Part shown: positions 1 to 8,352 of the stretch, in pieces
Position numbering within the stretch: position 1 is the first letter of the stretch
How the letters are laid out: every line of letters starts with the position of its first letter
Virus record (IMG/VR): IMGVR_UViG_3300042691_021282
Span: 1 to 64,000 of that record
Reading direction: 5' to 3' (one strand)
Length of the DNA stretch: 64,000 nucleotides
From: a virus
Translations under genes and position numbers: made by a program
The notes under the pieces: generated by a model
Database searches by the model: none
What the model was told of the DNA's origin: nothing
What the model saw: only the letters and a program-made list of their open reading frames with translations

Positions 1-25
1 CCACAAAAAGAAATTCACTTGTCAT
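1..25 (-). CDS. 44: Start of clamp loader large subunit gp44 (partial)
   Basis: Only the first eight codons lie in the window, reading MTSEFLFV, and the gene runs off the left edge. T4-like phages place the clamp loader ATPase gp44 directly after the clamp gp45, and many cyanophage gp44 proteins begin in a similar way (MTS-FLWVEKYRP). The ATG lies three bases after the stop of the upstream gene, so it is probably co-transcribed. The assignment rests on position and eight residues only. The role would be ATP-driven loading of gp45 on DNA. Confidence 0.45.
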
Positions 26-27
26 AA

Positions 28-540
28 TCAAATCCAATCAGGTTTTCGTTCTGGCATACGAAGATAATTAAATGCAACCCAAGGTTTGCTGCTAATGTAC
101 ATCTTGTAAGCAGTAAAAGTGTCAATAGTTGTGTCCAGTTTAAATTCATCTGGCATCGCACGGGCAAATGGAGTTACTTCAGTAATCTTACCTTTTGGGA
201 AAAGATAGTAAGCATCTACAAGTGTCTTGTAGCACGAATGAACTTTATTATAACGCAAGGTGTACTCATCACACAAGTTCAATCCGTGTTTAATCAACCA
301 ATAGGCATTATGGATATTTTCCAGTGCCCATTTGGTGCAGGGATGATTACGAAACGCACCCTTCTCAGTTTTGTAAGGTGTCTCATCAGATTTATAAAGA
401 TAACCGTACCCGTGACCCCATTTATCAGATGCAACAATGGAGAGCATTTGACAGCACTCCAGGGGCATCTTAACAATATGCTTGTCGGGAAGGCAGATAG
501 CACTTTCGGCAGGCCAGGGAGAAGTTACAAAAATGTTCAT
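28..540 (-). CDS. Conserved phage protein of unknown function, 170 aa
   Basis: The protein starts MNIFVTSPWPAESA and carries a His- and Cys-rich N-terminal half: DKHIVKMPLE (about residues 19-28), NHPCTKWALENI (65-76) and NLCDEYTLRY (about 88-97), followed by TPFARAMPDEF. These blocks recur in a phage protein family I recognise from other marine and T4-like phages, where it usually stays hypothetical; some annotations call distant members pyrimidine-dimer glycosylase-like, which I cannot confirm here. Its ATG overlaps the gp45 stop (ATGA), so it is translated as part of the 45-to-44 replication operon. A DNA-metabolism role is inferred from context only. Confidence 0.75.
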   Translation of the reverse strand: MNIFVTSPWPAESAICLPDKHIVKMPLECCQMLSIVASDKWGHGYGYLYKSDETPYKTEKGAFRNHPCTKWALENIHNAYWLIKHGLNLCDEYTLRYNKVHSCYKTLVDAYYLFPKGKITEVTPFARAMPDEFKLDTTIDTFTAYKMYISSKPWVAFNYLRMPERKPDWI

Positions 541-1202
541 CCGAATGTTGAATCAGGTTCCAGAGCAATATAATAGCACAGGTCGTGGTTCTTAGATTGG
601 AACCGTGACAAAAGTTTTTGCGACACAACCACCTCATAAGTGCCAGGAAGAATCTTGATGTTCTCTACCTTAAAGTTAAATACAAACTCACTATCAGTCT
701 CACCAACAACGATAGAGAAATCGTTGGAAGTATCGTTCTTCTTGTCACGAACAACCAGTTTCACAACACCTGCTTCACCAACAGCAGAAATGTCAGGAAG
801 TTGATAAACTGCTGCTGCTTTCAGAAGTTTATCCATTTGCTCCGTAGAGAGTTCAAAACAGACATCTTCGCTGGGAAGATTGATTGCTTTGTCTGGAGGA
901 GTAACAATCACACTAGGGTCTGCGAAGAAATACTTGGACCGCATTTTACCTTCACGAATGACGACATAACCATCATTCCCAAAGTCTAGTTCAGGTGCTT
1001 TGTGAAGACCAAGACCATTCAGAAACTGGTTCAGGTCATAGATACCAAAGTCACGGGGAAACTCTTCAGTAATCGTTGCTTCAGCAAGAATGTTTTTCAT
1101 CACACTGATTGTGCGAAGTTTATTTCCTTCCTTAAACAGAATGGATTGATTAATGCCAGAGAAGTTCTTGAGAACCGAAAGAGTTTTATCAGAAAGTTTC
1201 AT
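537..1202 (-). CDS. 45: Sliding clamp gp45 (DNA polymerase and late-transcription clamp)
   Basis: A 221-residue protein starting MKLSDKTLSVLKNFSGIN, close to the 228 residues of T4 gp45 and with the same opening. In T4 the trimeric clamp tethers the DNA polymerase and also acts as the mobile enhancer for late transcription by contacting gp55 and gp33. The ATG at 1202 is preferred over an upstream in-frame TTG because it falls five bases after the stop of the preceding gene. No clear Shine-Dalgarno is visible. Clamp, gp46/47 and gp55 all lie within 8 kb, linking replication, recombination and late transcription. Identification is by N-terminal resemblance, length and position beside gp44. Confidence 0.88.
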   Translation of the reverse strand: MKLSDKTLSVLKNFSGINQSILFKEGNKLRTISVMKNILAEATITEEFPRDFGIYDLNQFLNGLGLHKAPELDFGNDGYVVIREGKMRSKYFFADPSVIVTPPDKAINLPSEDVCFELSTEQMDKLLKAAAVYQLPDISAVGEAGVVKLVVRDKKNDTSNDFSIVVGETDSEFVFNFKVENIKILPGTYEVVVSQKLLSRFQSKNHDLCYYIALEPDSTFG

Positions 1203-1207
1203 AATAT

Positions 1208-1534
1208 TCAACGAAATTCAGAGAGACCATTTTCTTGACGATTGTAATGCCCATCAAAATGAAGAAGTAGCATAGCATAGTGAATGACCTTCATCAAATC
1301 ACGTTTGCTACGACCATCCTTATCACCATAACGAGAACCATATTTAATGATGTTTGCTTGACAGAAAGCAGATGCAAGTTCTTTTGCTGCCATCAAATCA
1401 ATAGTCTGGACATTTTGATATTCTTGCTGATGCCCACAATAGTGACTTCCATAGGTGCTAGTCACATAGTCTTGAATATCTTTTAGGATTTTATCTTCGT
1501 TATATTTCCAAAGATGATTTGTTGTTTCACTCAT
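1208..1534 (-). CDS. DUF3310-like protein (T7 gp1.7-type family)
   Basis: About 108 residues. The core has a -YGSHY-- block, then LASAFCQANIIKYGSRYG and a basic KRDLMKVIHYAMLLLH helix. This matches the pattern of DUF3310 proteins (family of T7 gp1.7, described as a nucleotide kinase involved in dTMP metabolism), in which a -GNAIKYISRY- motif is diagnostic. A nucleotide-metabolism role is therefore possible but inferred. The start is uncertain: ATG 1534 and ATG 1561 are both in frame. I chose 1534 because 1561 abuts the T-run of a terminator hairpin. The gene lies between the clamp gene and the CobS-like gene. Confidence 0.65.
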   Translation of the reverse strand: MSETTNHLWKYNEDKILKDIQDYVTSTYGSHYCGHQQEYQNVQTIDLMAAKELASAFCQANIIKYGSRYGDKDGRSKRDLMKVIHYAMLLLHFDGHYNRQENGLSEFR

Positions 1535-1561
1535 AGTAATAGTAAAAGTTGATTCAGTCAT

Positions 1562-1589
1562 AAAAAGAGGAGGCACTTTTTACCTCCTC
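1562..1589 (-). terminator. Rho-independent terminator after the CobS-like gene
   Basis: On the minus strand a 7-bp perfect stem GAGGAGG/CCTCCTC with a 9-base loop is followed directly by TTTTT. It sits nine bases past the stop of the gene ending at 1598. Downstream gp45-operon genes may be reached by read-through or a separate promoter. Confidence 0.8.
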
Positions 1590-1597
1590 ATATTCTA

Positions 1598-2716
1598 TCA
1601 GTTTGCTTGCTTTTCGTCAACGTTAAGTTCGTTTTGAACAGGCATCTGGAAATCAGCATCAACCTTATCATAGAGTTCAAGGAATGCTTGCTTGGTTTCG
1701 TCATCAAAACGATTCACGCACACTTGAATTGCCTTTGCCTTGTCTTGGAAGATGCTGTAGGCACGGATGATATGAACCAGACGACGGGTGCTGATGATTT
1801 CCTCAATACCACCATCATAGAAGGTCTTGCGGATAATATCACCCCAATCCACCAGACGTTTGCAGAAGTCACGGTCCTCTACTCCAAGGTCCAGAGCAAC
1901 CCCCTCAAGAATACGTTGCTCAGTGGTAGGGGCAGGATAGGACTGCTCAAGGGTCACAGGGAAACGTTCCAGGAATGCTTCATTAAGGACATTAGTACCG
2001 ATGAAACGACCGTCATCACTACCCTTTCCCTTAGTGTTTGCCGTGGCAATCACATTGAACCCAGCAGCAGGTTTGACGAACTTACCAATCTTCTTCAGGA
2101 AGACACCTTTACCTTCCAGAACAGATTGCAGGCACAGGATTTTGTTAGAAGCAAGGTCAATCTCATCCAGAAGAAGAATTGCACCACGCTCAAGTGCTTC
2201 AATCACAGGACCGTTGTGCCAAGCAGTCTCACCATTCACAAGACGGAAACCACCAATTAGGTCATCCTCGTCAGTCTCAATCGTGATGTTGACACGAATC
2301 AATTCACGTTTCAGTTGAGCACAAGCTTGCTCCACAGAGAACGTTTTACCATTACCCGAAAGACCCGTAATGAACGTAGGATAGAAAAGACGGGACTGAA
2401 TAATCTTTTTAATATCGTTAAAGTTACCAAACTTGACGAAGGTATCATCTTTATCAGGAATAAGGTTTTGATGAACTTCAGGAAGAACAGCAACGTTATT
2501 GAAAGAACGTTCGATTTCCTCCACTTTCTTTTGAGTCACTTCAAGATTCCACTTACCACGACCGACTTTAAAATCCTCCAGTCGTTTTGTGACCGTTTGA
2601 TAAGAGATGTTTTTAGAAGCGCAGTATCCACGAACATCTGCAGCAGTAAATTCTTTACCAAATGTAGATTTAAGGTCGTTGAGAATTTGGTCGTCGGTCA
2701 TTTCAATGCGGGACAT
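1598..2716 (-). CDS. cobS: MoxR/CobS-type AAA+ ATPase
   Basis: A 372-residue AAA+ protein. Walker A is GLSGNGKT (residues 118-125), Walker B LLLDEID (181-187), sensor-1 region ATANTKG near 225-231, and an ERF arginine-finger candidate near 250. This is the cyanophage protein usually named CobS after the cobaltochelatase subunit. An N-terminal helical domain (1-75) precedes the ATPase core. Its neighbour 250 bases upstream on the same strand has a CobT-like acidic linker plus VWA domain, so the pair resembles MoxR-VWA chaperone systems generally. A role in B12 synthesis is established for cellular CobS/CobT/CobN, but not for this phage pair, where the large CobN subunit is not seen. Confidence 0.85.
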   Translation of the reverse strand: MSRIEMTDDQILNDLKSTFGKEFTAADVRGYCASKNISYQTVTKRLEDFKVGRGKWNLEVTQKKVEEIERSFNNVAVLPEVHQNLIPDKDDTFVKFGNFNDIKKIIQSRLFYPTFITGLSGNGKTFSVEQACAQLKRELIRVNITIETDEDDLIGGFRLVNGETAWHNGPVIEALERGAILLLDEIDLASNKILCLQSVLEGKGVFLKKIGKFVKPAAGFNVIATANTKGKGSDDGRFIGTNVLNEAFLERFPVTLEQSYPAPTTEQRILEGVALDLGVEDRDFCKRLVDWGDIIRKTFYDGGIEEIISTRRLVHIIRAYSIFQDKAKAIQVCVNRFDDETKQAFLELYDKVDADFQMPVQNELNVDEKQAN

Positions 2717-2750
2717 AATGTGGTTTGTTTAACTGAAGTAATTATAAGGC

Positions 2751-2776
2751 AAAAAGAGGTCTCAATGACCCCTCAG
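2751..2776 (-). terminator. Possible terminator before the CobS-like gene
   Basis: Minus strand GAGGGGTC-ATTGA-GACCTC followed by TTTTTGCC forms an imperfect stem with a two-base bulge and a short T-run, just past the stop at 2780. A TATAAT hexamer (minus, 2746-2741) follows at once and could start transcription of the CobS-like gene, but no good -35 lies 16-18 bases upstream. Confidence 0.4.
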
Positions 2777-2779
2777 TGG

Positions 2780-2965
2780 TCAGTGTGCCAACTGGTTTCG
2801 AAGAGTGTCAAGATACTCTTTACTACCAATACGACCAATATATCCAGGATAATATTTTTTCATAAGTGCAGGAATACCTAAAGCAGTAGTGGCACTGTTG
2901 CAGGAAATCCAAACTTCTTTGGTTTCGTAGTTAATAACGTGTTCGTAGGGAAATTTTGTTTTCAT
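2780..2965 (-). CDS. Small protein of unknown function, 61 aa
   Basis: Starts MKTKFPYEHVINYETKEVW and ends in a Lys/Tyr-rich helix. The ATG at 2965 comes five bases after the stop of the CobT-like gene and is preferred over an upstream GTG-type start that would overlap that gene. It lies between the CobT-like and CobS-like genes, so it may work with them. No family recognised; no signal peptide or membrane segment. Confidence 0.6.
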   Translation of the reverse strand: MKTKFPYEHVINYETKEVWISCNSATTALGIPALMKKYYPGYIGRIGSKEYLDTLRNQLAH

Positions 2966-2969
2966 AATA

Positions 2970-5189
2970 TCAAGCAACCAATTGAATAAACTCACCAAGA
3001 ACTTTTTTATTTAGTTTTTTAGTCTTTAGAGATTTCACAAAAGCAGTTTTGATTTGTGCTTTTGTGGCATCATCAGAAACCGCAAAGTTAGAATCTTGAG
3101 ACAAAGCAGAGGAAGAAATACCAAAGTAAGCATCATAACCAGAATTGGTAATGGTGAAACTTTTGTTCTTTTTCCAGTCACTCTGGATTACATCATACTT
3201 CTTATCCTTCCAAGAATGATAAAGTTGAATGAATCGGTTTGCATCACGATTAGCAAGAACACGAATACCAATCAGATTAACAGAAGGAAACTTGTCCTTC
3301 AGATTCTTCAAAAGAGTATCAGTGTATCCATTGTAGTTATAATTAAACTTATAAGTCATTCCAGTTTTCCTATCACGAAGAAAAGAAGTCTCAGGATTAA
3401 CGTGACGAACACCCATATAAGGTTCTTTTTCCCAGTGACGTTTGACTTCAACGTGATGAGGAAGAGGAGGTGCTTCACCATCAGTCAGAACAATACACTG
3501 AACTTTCTGTAGTTTATTTTGACTTTGGAATTGGGGAATAATCTGGTGAAGACAGACCAGAGACTCATTCAAAGGAGTTCCAGAAAGAGACAAACGTGGG
3601 GAGACAGTGTAAGGAATACGATACACATTATCAAAATATGCTGCAATCCTCCAAATGTTCTTCATCTGATGCTCTAGTTTATTACCAGAAACTTTACTGG
3701 TAAGAAGATTCATTAGAGAGAAAGATTCATCAATCACAAGAACCCCTTCTTTTTTCTCATAGTGAGAAACCCTATCTGCTGCTTTATAATCACCCACAGT
3801 AGGGTCATAGTAAGGACGGTTCCATTCATTTGTGAAAGCATAAACTTCAAAAGGAATGGAGACTTTCTTACAGAACCAAATAAGGTTGAAGAGTTGCTTG
3901 CAAGTATCCAGAAGGACATTCTGCATAGAACCACTCCAGTCTAGAATAAAAATCAGACCGTGATTTTTACCATCAGGAAGAACAGTTACTTTCTTGAAAA
4001 TGTCTTCACTAAACTTATAAGAATGAAGACGACCAGTATCAAGAACACCTGTACGGGCAGTAGAAGCACGGGAATAAGCATCTGCTGCTTTACGGCACTC
4101 AAACTCTTTCACAAGATAGTTGACTTCTTTTTGTGCAGACAGTTTGAACTTCTGAAATTCAAAATCTACTTTTTCAAATAGATTCATTGAAGATTTATTG
4201 TTTGAAGAATTAATACCATCAATAGTCTTTTGTTGGAGATTAAAGCACTTGTCAATGTCTTCGTGAATCTCAGAATTTTTAGCAATAATGGTGTCAAGAT
4301 TTACTTTAGGAATCTCCACATAAACATTATCAGCACCATCTCGATTCACAAGATTGCGAAGTTTATCCTCCAGAGAATCTACAGTACGAACTTCAGGTTC
4401 TTCTTGAGTGTTGGAAGGTGCAATAGTATTTTGCTCATTTTGAGCATTTCCATCACTATTTTCTACAGATTCACTTTGAGTAGATTCTGACTCATTAGAT
4501 TGTCCTTCCTCTTCATCTTGAGGTTGCTCCATTTCTACATCTTCTCCATTAGGAGATTTAGAAGAATCTTGAGTTTCGTGAGAATCAAAATCAGCAACTT
4601 TTTGCTGTTGCTCTTGCCCTTTCTTACAATACTTATAAAGTTCTTCAGCAGCAATTAGAACATCTGCAAAAGATTCAGTAGAACCAATCAGGTCAACAAT
4701 CTCTTTCTCTTCTGGAGTGAAATCCAGAGGAAGAAAATTGCCAATTTTATAGTAAAGATTTGCTTTATCTGCAAGATTAAAGGTAGAAATATCTTCGTCT
4801 TCTAGTTGAAAGAAATCCTCTTCATTCAGTTCTTTATAACCATTGAAGAACGTTTTAGCAAGACCAGCATACTTACGTTTCATCAATTTTTCAATACGGG
4901 CATCTTCCACCACATTCACAAACTGTGGGGGGACTTTGACAGTCTTTGTCCAGTCTTCATCGGGAGTGAAGAGTGCGTGACCCACTTCGTGACCCACCAG
5001 AAGGTCGTAGACGGTCCCGCTAGCCTTCTCCCACAGAGGAAGAGTAAGAACACGAGTATGAACGTTGAAGCAAGCAGTCTCTACTTTCTTATGCTCAACA
5101 ACCAGGTCCTCAGTGGCAAGCAGTTTCGCAAGTTGGGATTTGATTTCGTGTCGAACAGGCATCGGTTTTGTTTCGTATGAATGAATCAT
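2970..5189 (-). CDS. CobT-like protein: HExxH metallopeptidase motif plus VWA domain
   Basis: 739 residues in three parts. The N-terminal domain contains HEVGH (67-71) followed by NVVEDARIEK (91-100), a gluzincin-like zinc site in which Glu94 may be the third ligand. Residues about 200-265 form an acidic, Ser/Gln-rich linker. The C-terminal half is a von Willebrand A domain with a complete MIDAS motif DWSGS (416-420) and a later LTDGEAPP. This is the layout of CobT-type partners of CobS AAA+ ATPases. Start: ATG 5189, with MPVRHE at 5162 as an alternative. It probably forms a MoxR-VWA complex with the downstream ATPase. The substrate is unknown, and proteolytic activity is only suggested by the motif. 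Confidence 0.8.
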   Translation of the reverse strand: MIHSYETKPMPVRHEIKSQLAKLLATEDLVVEHKKVETACFNVHTRVLTLPLWEKASGTVYDLLVGHEVGHALFTPDEDWTKTVKVPPQFVNVVEDARIEKLMKRKYAGLAKTFFNGYKELNEEDFFQLEDEDISTFNLADKANLYYKIGNFLPLDFTPEEKEIVDLIGSTESFADVLIAAEELYKYCKKGQEQQQKVADFDSHETQDSSKSPNGEDVEMEQPQDEEEGQSNESESTQSESVENSDGNAQNEQNTIAPSNTQEEPEVRTVDSLEDKLRNLVNRDGADNVYVEIPKVNLDTIIAKNSEIHEDIDKCFNLQQKTIDGINSSNNKSSMNLFEKVDFEFQKFKLSAQKEVNYLVKEFECRKAADAYSRASTARTGVLDTGRLHSYKFSEDIFKKVTVLPDGKNHGLIFILDWSGSMQNVLLDTCKQLFNLIWFCKKVSIPFEVYAFTNEWNRPYYDPTVGDYKAADRVSHYEKKEGVLVIDESFSLMNLLTSKVSGNKLEHQMKNIWRIAAYFDNVYRIPYTVSPRLSLSGTPLNESLVCLHQIIPQFQSQNKLQKVQCIVLTDGEAPPLPHHVEVKRHWEKEPYMGVRHVNPETSFLRDRKTGMTYKFNYNYNGYTDTLLKNLKDKFPSVNLIGIRVLANRDANRFIQLYHSWKDKKYDVIQSDWKKNKSFTITNSGYDAYFGISSSALSQDSNFAVSDDATKAQIKTAFVKSLKTKKLNKKVLGEFIQLVA

Positions 5190-5331
5190 AAAACAAAAGG
5201 TCGTCTTTTGGACGACCTATGTGACGCTTTTTAAATTGTTTCAATCGTTCTTTTGCTTGCCGTAATGCTTGTGGTTTAAGTTTTCGTTTTTGTTCTTTTT
5301 TGGAATGATGCTTCCAGTTTGGGACTTGCAT
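5110..5331 (-). CDS. Small basic protein of unknown function, 73 aa
   Basis: Starts MQVPNWKHHSKKEQKRK and is dense in Lys, Arg and Gln up to about residue 40, with FKKRHIGRPK. I recall similar short proteins beside gp46 in cyanophages. The last 26 codons overlap the start of the CobT-like gene in another frame and run through a terminator-like hairpin, so the real product may depend on read-through. The basic character suggests nucleic-acid binding, which is inference. Confidence 0.55.
   Translation of the reverse strand: MQVPNWKHHSKKEQKRKLKPQALRQAKERLKQFKKRHIGRPKDDLLFYDSFIRNKTDACSTRNQIPTCETACH
5190..5218 (-). terminator. Terminator-like hairpin ahead of the CobT-like gene
   Basis: Minus strand: perfect 8-bp stem AGGTCGTC-CAAAA-GACGACCT followed by TTTGTTTT. 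The T-run abuts the ATG of the CobT-like gene at 5189, and the stem lies inside the 3' part of the 73-codon ORF. It likely ends or attenuates the gp46 operon transcript. Confidence 0.65.
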
Positions 5332-5343
5332 TTTTTTAGTAAA

Positions 5344-7056
5344 TCAGAACACCATACGAGAAAAACCTTTGACTTTCTCAAACTTTATGACACTTTCAAA
5401 TTTATCCTCTAAACCAGTCTTATGAGAGATGACGAATATATTAGCATCCTTAATCACATAACGAATGATTTTGAGAAACTCTTCTGTACCAAATCCATCA
5501 AGTGAACTATCAAACACCTCATCCATAATCAGAAGGTTTGTATTGACTGAGTTTTTAAACCTTGCAACTTCTCTCCAAGTGAAAAGGAGTGCAAGGTCAA
5601 TCCTCATTTTCTCACCCTCACTAAAAGATGCATAAGAGAAATCTTCGTGAATAGGTGATTGGACGGTTTCGTTAAACTCCTCATCAAGTGTAAAGTTAAT
5701 GTAGAAATCCATCATCTGAAGATAACGGTTTACTTGCTGATTTATCAGCGGTAGGTACTTCTTGATGATTTTAGTTTTTACTCCCCCGTCCTTAAGCAAA
5801 CTATAAGTGAAATCGTAGTAGTTAACTGAATCCTTTTTAGAGGCTAGTTCTTCGTATGTAGTTTGGAGATTGTTTCTGAAATTTTCTAACTTCTCATGTT
5901 CAGAATTTCTGTTTTCAAGTTGAGTGGTAATAGTTTGAACTTCCGATTCAAGATCTCGGATTTGTCGTTGACATCCATTGATCTTAATATTATTTTGAGA
6001 AATTTCATTTGTGAGTTTTGTAATCTCCTTAGAGAGAGCAAGGAATTGACGCTCTCGCTCTTCTTCTTCTTTAATTGCCTCCTCCAGTTCTTTATAACCA
6101 GATTGCAACTCTTTTGCTTTATTTTGAGCGTCTGTAATTCTATTTATTCTAAAGGTCTCATCAATCTCTTGAGTGCAAGTAGGACAAACCGTATTCTCAG
6201 TAAAAAATTTATGCTCTTTTGTAATCGTAGATACTTTCTGAGAGATTTTACCTTTTAGGTTTCCAAGTTTACGAAGTTTATCGGAAGCACCAGTCACATA
6301 TTCCTGTTCCTTAGTGTACTTAAATACTTTCTCTTCAGTCAGAGAGTTTTCTTTCATATAAAGTTCAACTTCAGACATTAAATCGGAAATTTTCCGATTA
6401 TTATTATTAATATTATCCTTTCCGCGATTCTCAAGTTCTTCAATAAACTCTTTCTGCATCTTAACTTTATCGTTAAGAGATTCTTTCTTCAGTTCAAGAG
6501 TTTTGATTTCTTCTTTAACTGCACGAATCTTTTCTTTAATTACAGTATTCATGGAAGAGAAGATTTTAATGTCAAGCAAGTCCTCAATCACTTCTCGACG
6601 ATGTGCAGCAGAAAGTTGCATAAAAGGAACAAAAGTACTTGAACCCAGAATCACAATCTGAGTGAATGACTTATAGTTCATTTTAAGAACATTTTGTTCC
6701 ATCCACTTTTGTTGATCCAAAGCAGCAGAAGATTGGTCTAAGAGTGAACCATCACGATAGATCTCAAAGATATTGGGTTTGATACCTCTAACAACTTTCC
6801 AAGAAGCACTTCCAATATCAAACTCAACCTCAACTCTACAGTCTCTATCGTTTACTGAATTGATTAGTTGAGGTTTATTAATTTTACGAAATGGTTTTCC
6901 GAACAAAGAAAAAGTTAGTGCATCGAGAACTGTACTTTTTCCTGCACCATTAGACCCAATAATAAGATTCGTTGAGTTTTTTGTAAAATCTACTTCAGTA
7001 AATTGGTTTCCCGTAGAAAGAAAATTTTTCCAACGAATAGTTTTAAATAAAATCAT
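5344..7056 (-). CDS. 46: Recombination endonuclease subunit gp46 (Rad50-like)
   Basis: 570-residue SMC-type ATPase. Walker A GSNGAGKST is at 34-42, a zinc-hook CPTC at 291-294 sits between two long coiled-coil arms rich in Glu and Lys, the ABC signature SFSEGEKMR is at about 478-486, and Walker B LLIMDEVFD at about 508-516. With gp47 it forms the Mre11-Rad50-type complex that resects DNA ends for recombination-dependent replication. Length is close to T4 gp46 (560). It ends an operon 55-47-DUF3110-46, overlapping the preceding gene by 14 bases. Confidence 0.95.
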   Translation of the reverse strand: MILFKTIRWKNFLSTGNQFTEVDFTKNSTNLIIGSNGAGKSTVLDALTFSLFGKPFRKINKPQLINSVNDRDCRVEVEFDIGSASWKVVRGIKPNIFEIYRDGSLLDQSSAALDQQKWMEQNVLKMNYKSFTQIVILGSSTFVPFMQLSAAHRREVIEDLLDIKIFSSMNTVIKEKIRAVKEEIKTLELKKESLNDKVKMQKEFIEELENRGKDNINNNNRKISDLMSEVELYMKENSLTEEKVFKYTKEQEYVTGASDKLRKLGNLKGKISQKVSTITKEHKFFTENTVCPTCTQEIDETFRINRITDAQNKAKELQSGYKELEEAIKEEEERERQFLALSKEITKLTNEISQNNIKINGCQRQIRDLESEVQTITTQLENRNSEHEKLENFRNNLQTTYEELASKKDSVNYYDFTYSLLKDGGVKTKIIKKYLPLINQQVNRYLQMMDFYINFTLDEEFNETVQSPIHEDFSYASFSEGEKMRIDLALLFTWREVARFKNSVNTNLLIMDEVFDSSLDGFGTEEFLKIIRYVIKDANIFVISHKTGLEDKFESVIKFEKVKGFSRMVF

Positions 7057-7318
7057 GAGTCACATTACTTGGAGGAATAACAATGTCATCGGGAGTAATT
7101 AATGTATATTGATAATCGTGAAGTTCACAAGTCTTTATCATTACTTCATCTTCAATCTCAATTACGTGCATTTCTGGATATCCATCATCTTCTAACATCA
7201 TAGCATATCTTGTTGCATCATCCTCCTCTTGGAACAAATAAAGGATATGTTCTCCTTCATCATTCATAACGGAGTATGCACCTTCTTTTTCTCTGCCGTT
7301 AATTGTTAGAATAAACAT
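7043..7318 (-). CDS. DUF3110 protein
   Basis: About 91 residues, with the core YLFQEEDDATRYAMMLEDDG at 28-47 and a following EIEDE. The pattern -LMFESEDDATRYALLLE- is the signature of DUF3110, a small domain of unknown function found almost only in cyanobacteria, chloroplast lineages and their phages. It supports a cyanobacterial host. The ATG at 7318 overlaps the gp47 stop (TGATG) and its 3' end overlaps gp46, so it is translationally locked into the recombination-nuclease operon. It could modulate the nuclease or simply be an acquired host gene; function is unknown. Confidence 0.8.
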   Translation of the reverse strand: MFILTINGREKEGAYSVMNDEGEHILYLFQEEDDATRYAMMLEDDGYPEMHVIEIEDEVMIKTCELHDYQYTLITPDDIVIPPSNVTHDFI

Positions 7319-8352
7319 CAAACTAATTCACATGCTTCTTGATAAACTTCCTGAAGTATTCTTTGAACTACGAATTTGTCAAGATTTACTTCTGCCTCCT
7401 CAATATATCTATTCAAGATCGAAAGTGTATCTTCTGATTCAAAATCTTCAAATTCAGTTGCTTCTTGAATTTGAAAGTTTTCAACGATACTAAGTTCTGC
7501 AATACCAGAAGAGTATAATTTATCAATAAATTTTTCAAACTGTTTAGTGTCCGTTTTTTTACGTACAATTACTTTTACAATTTTATTCTCATATTCTTTA
7601 GTATTAAAAGTTTTATAATCAATATCTTCATAATAAATGTTATAAAACATTCTATAAGGATTATCAATAAATTGATGTTCTAAAGTTTGAGTATCAAATA
7701 TAGTAAATCCACGAGTATCTTCTACATCAGTCCAATAAATTTCATAAGGATTTCCGGGATAAAATACATTTCCCCTATTAGAACGAGTATGATAATGTCC
7801 AGAAAATACTTTATCAAATTTATTAAAAATTTTCGAATCTAATCCGTGCTCCATAATTATATTTCGATTTACTCTAAATCCATGAAGTTCCAAATGACCC
7901 ATAGCAACTTTTGTTTTAGTCTTTTGAATTATCTTCAAAGATTGATCTTGATTGTCCGCACAAATCCAAGGAAGAAGTAATATATCAAGATTTTCTATAT
8001 TAATTTCTGTTGGAATGGAGTATGTTTTTACGTTTGGATAATCTTTAAGAAGAAGTTGAGGTGAATTGGTATTATTGGTATTTTTATAATAAGAATCATG
8101 ATTACCAATAATCATATGAACTTCATACTTAGAAAGAGGATCAAATACAACTCTCTTTGCCCACTCTAAGCTTTGATAATCGATTGATTTACGACTATCA
8201 AAAGCATCTCCCATATGAATGACTGTTGTAATCCCGTACTGTTCCAGCGTCGGGAAGAATACATTCTTATAAAAGAGTTCAAAGTAATCATGAAATAATT
8301 TAGAACCTTTACGAGCACCATAGTGTGTGTCGTTAATCAAAGCAATACGCAT
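7318..8352 (-). CDS. 47: Recombination endonuclease subunit gp47 (Mre11-like)
   Basis: 344-residue calcineurin-like phosphoesterase. The metal-binding motifs appear in order: NDTHYG (7-12), HMGDAFDSR (46-54), IGNHDSYY (82-89), a GHLELHG block and SGHYHTR. T4 gp47 is 339 residues. It is the nuclease partner of gp46, acting on phage DNA ends in the infected cell. The start overlaps the gp55 stop (TGATG) and its stop overlaps the DUF3110 start, so these genes are translationally coupled. Confidence 0.95.
   Translation of the reverse strand: MRIALINDTHYGARKGSKLFHDYFELFYKNVFFPTLEQYGITTVIHMGDAFDSRKSIDYQSLEWAKRVVFDPLSKYEVHMIIGNHDSYYKNTNNTNSPQLLLKDYPNVKTYSIPTEINIENLDILLLPWICADNQDQSLKIIQKTKTKVAMGHLELHGFRVNRNIIMEHGLDSKIFNKFDKVFSGHYHTRSNRGNVFYPGNPYEIYWTDVEDTRGFTIFDTQTLEHQFIDNPYRMFYNIYYEDIDYKTFNTKEYENKIVKVIVRKKTDTKQFEKFIDKLYSSGIAELSIVENFQIQEATEFEDFESEDTLSILNRYIEEAEVNLDKFVVQRILQEVYQEACELV

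Noticed and set aside
1607-2260. 217-codon plus-strand ORF opposite the CobS-like gene
   Set aside because: The minus strand frame has full AAA+ motifs; the plus frame has no recognisable domain or ribosome binding site.
3054-3512. 152-codon plus-strand ORF inside the CobT-like gene
   Set aside because: Shadow frame opposite a gene with clear HExxH and MIDAS motifs; composition not protein-like.
1598-5189. Phage cobalamin synthesis
   Set aside because: CobS/CobT-like architecture alone does not show chelatase activity, and no CobN or other B12 gene is in the window.
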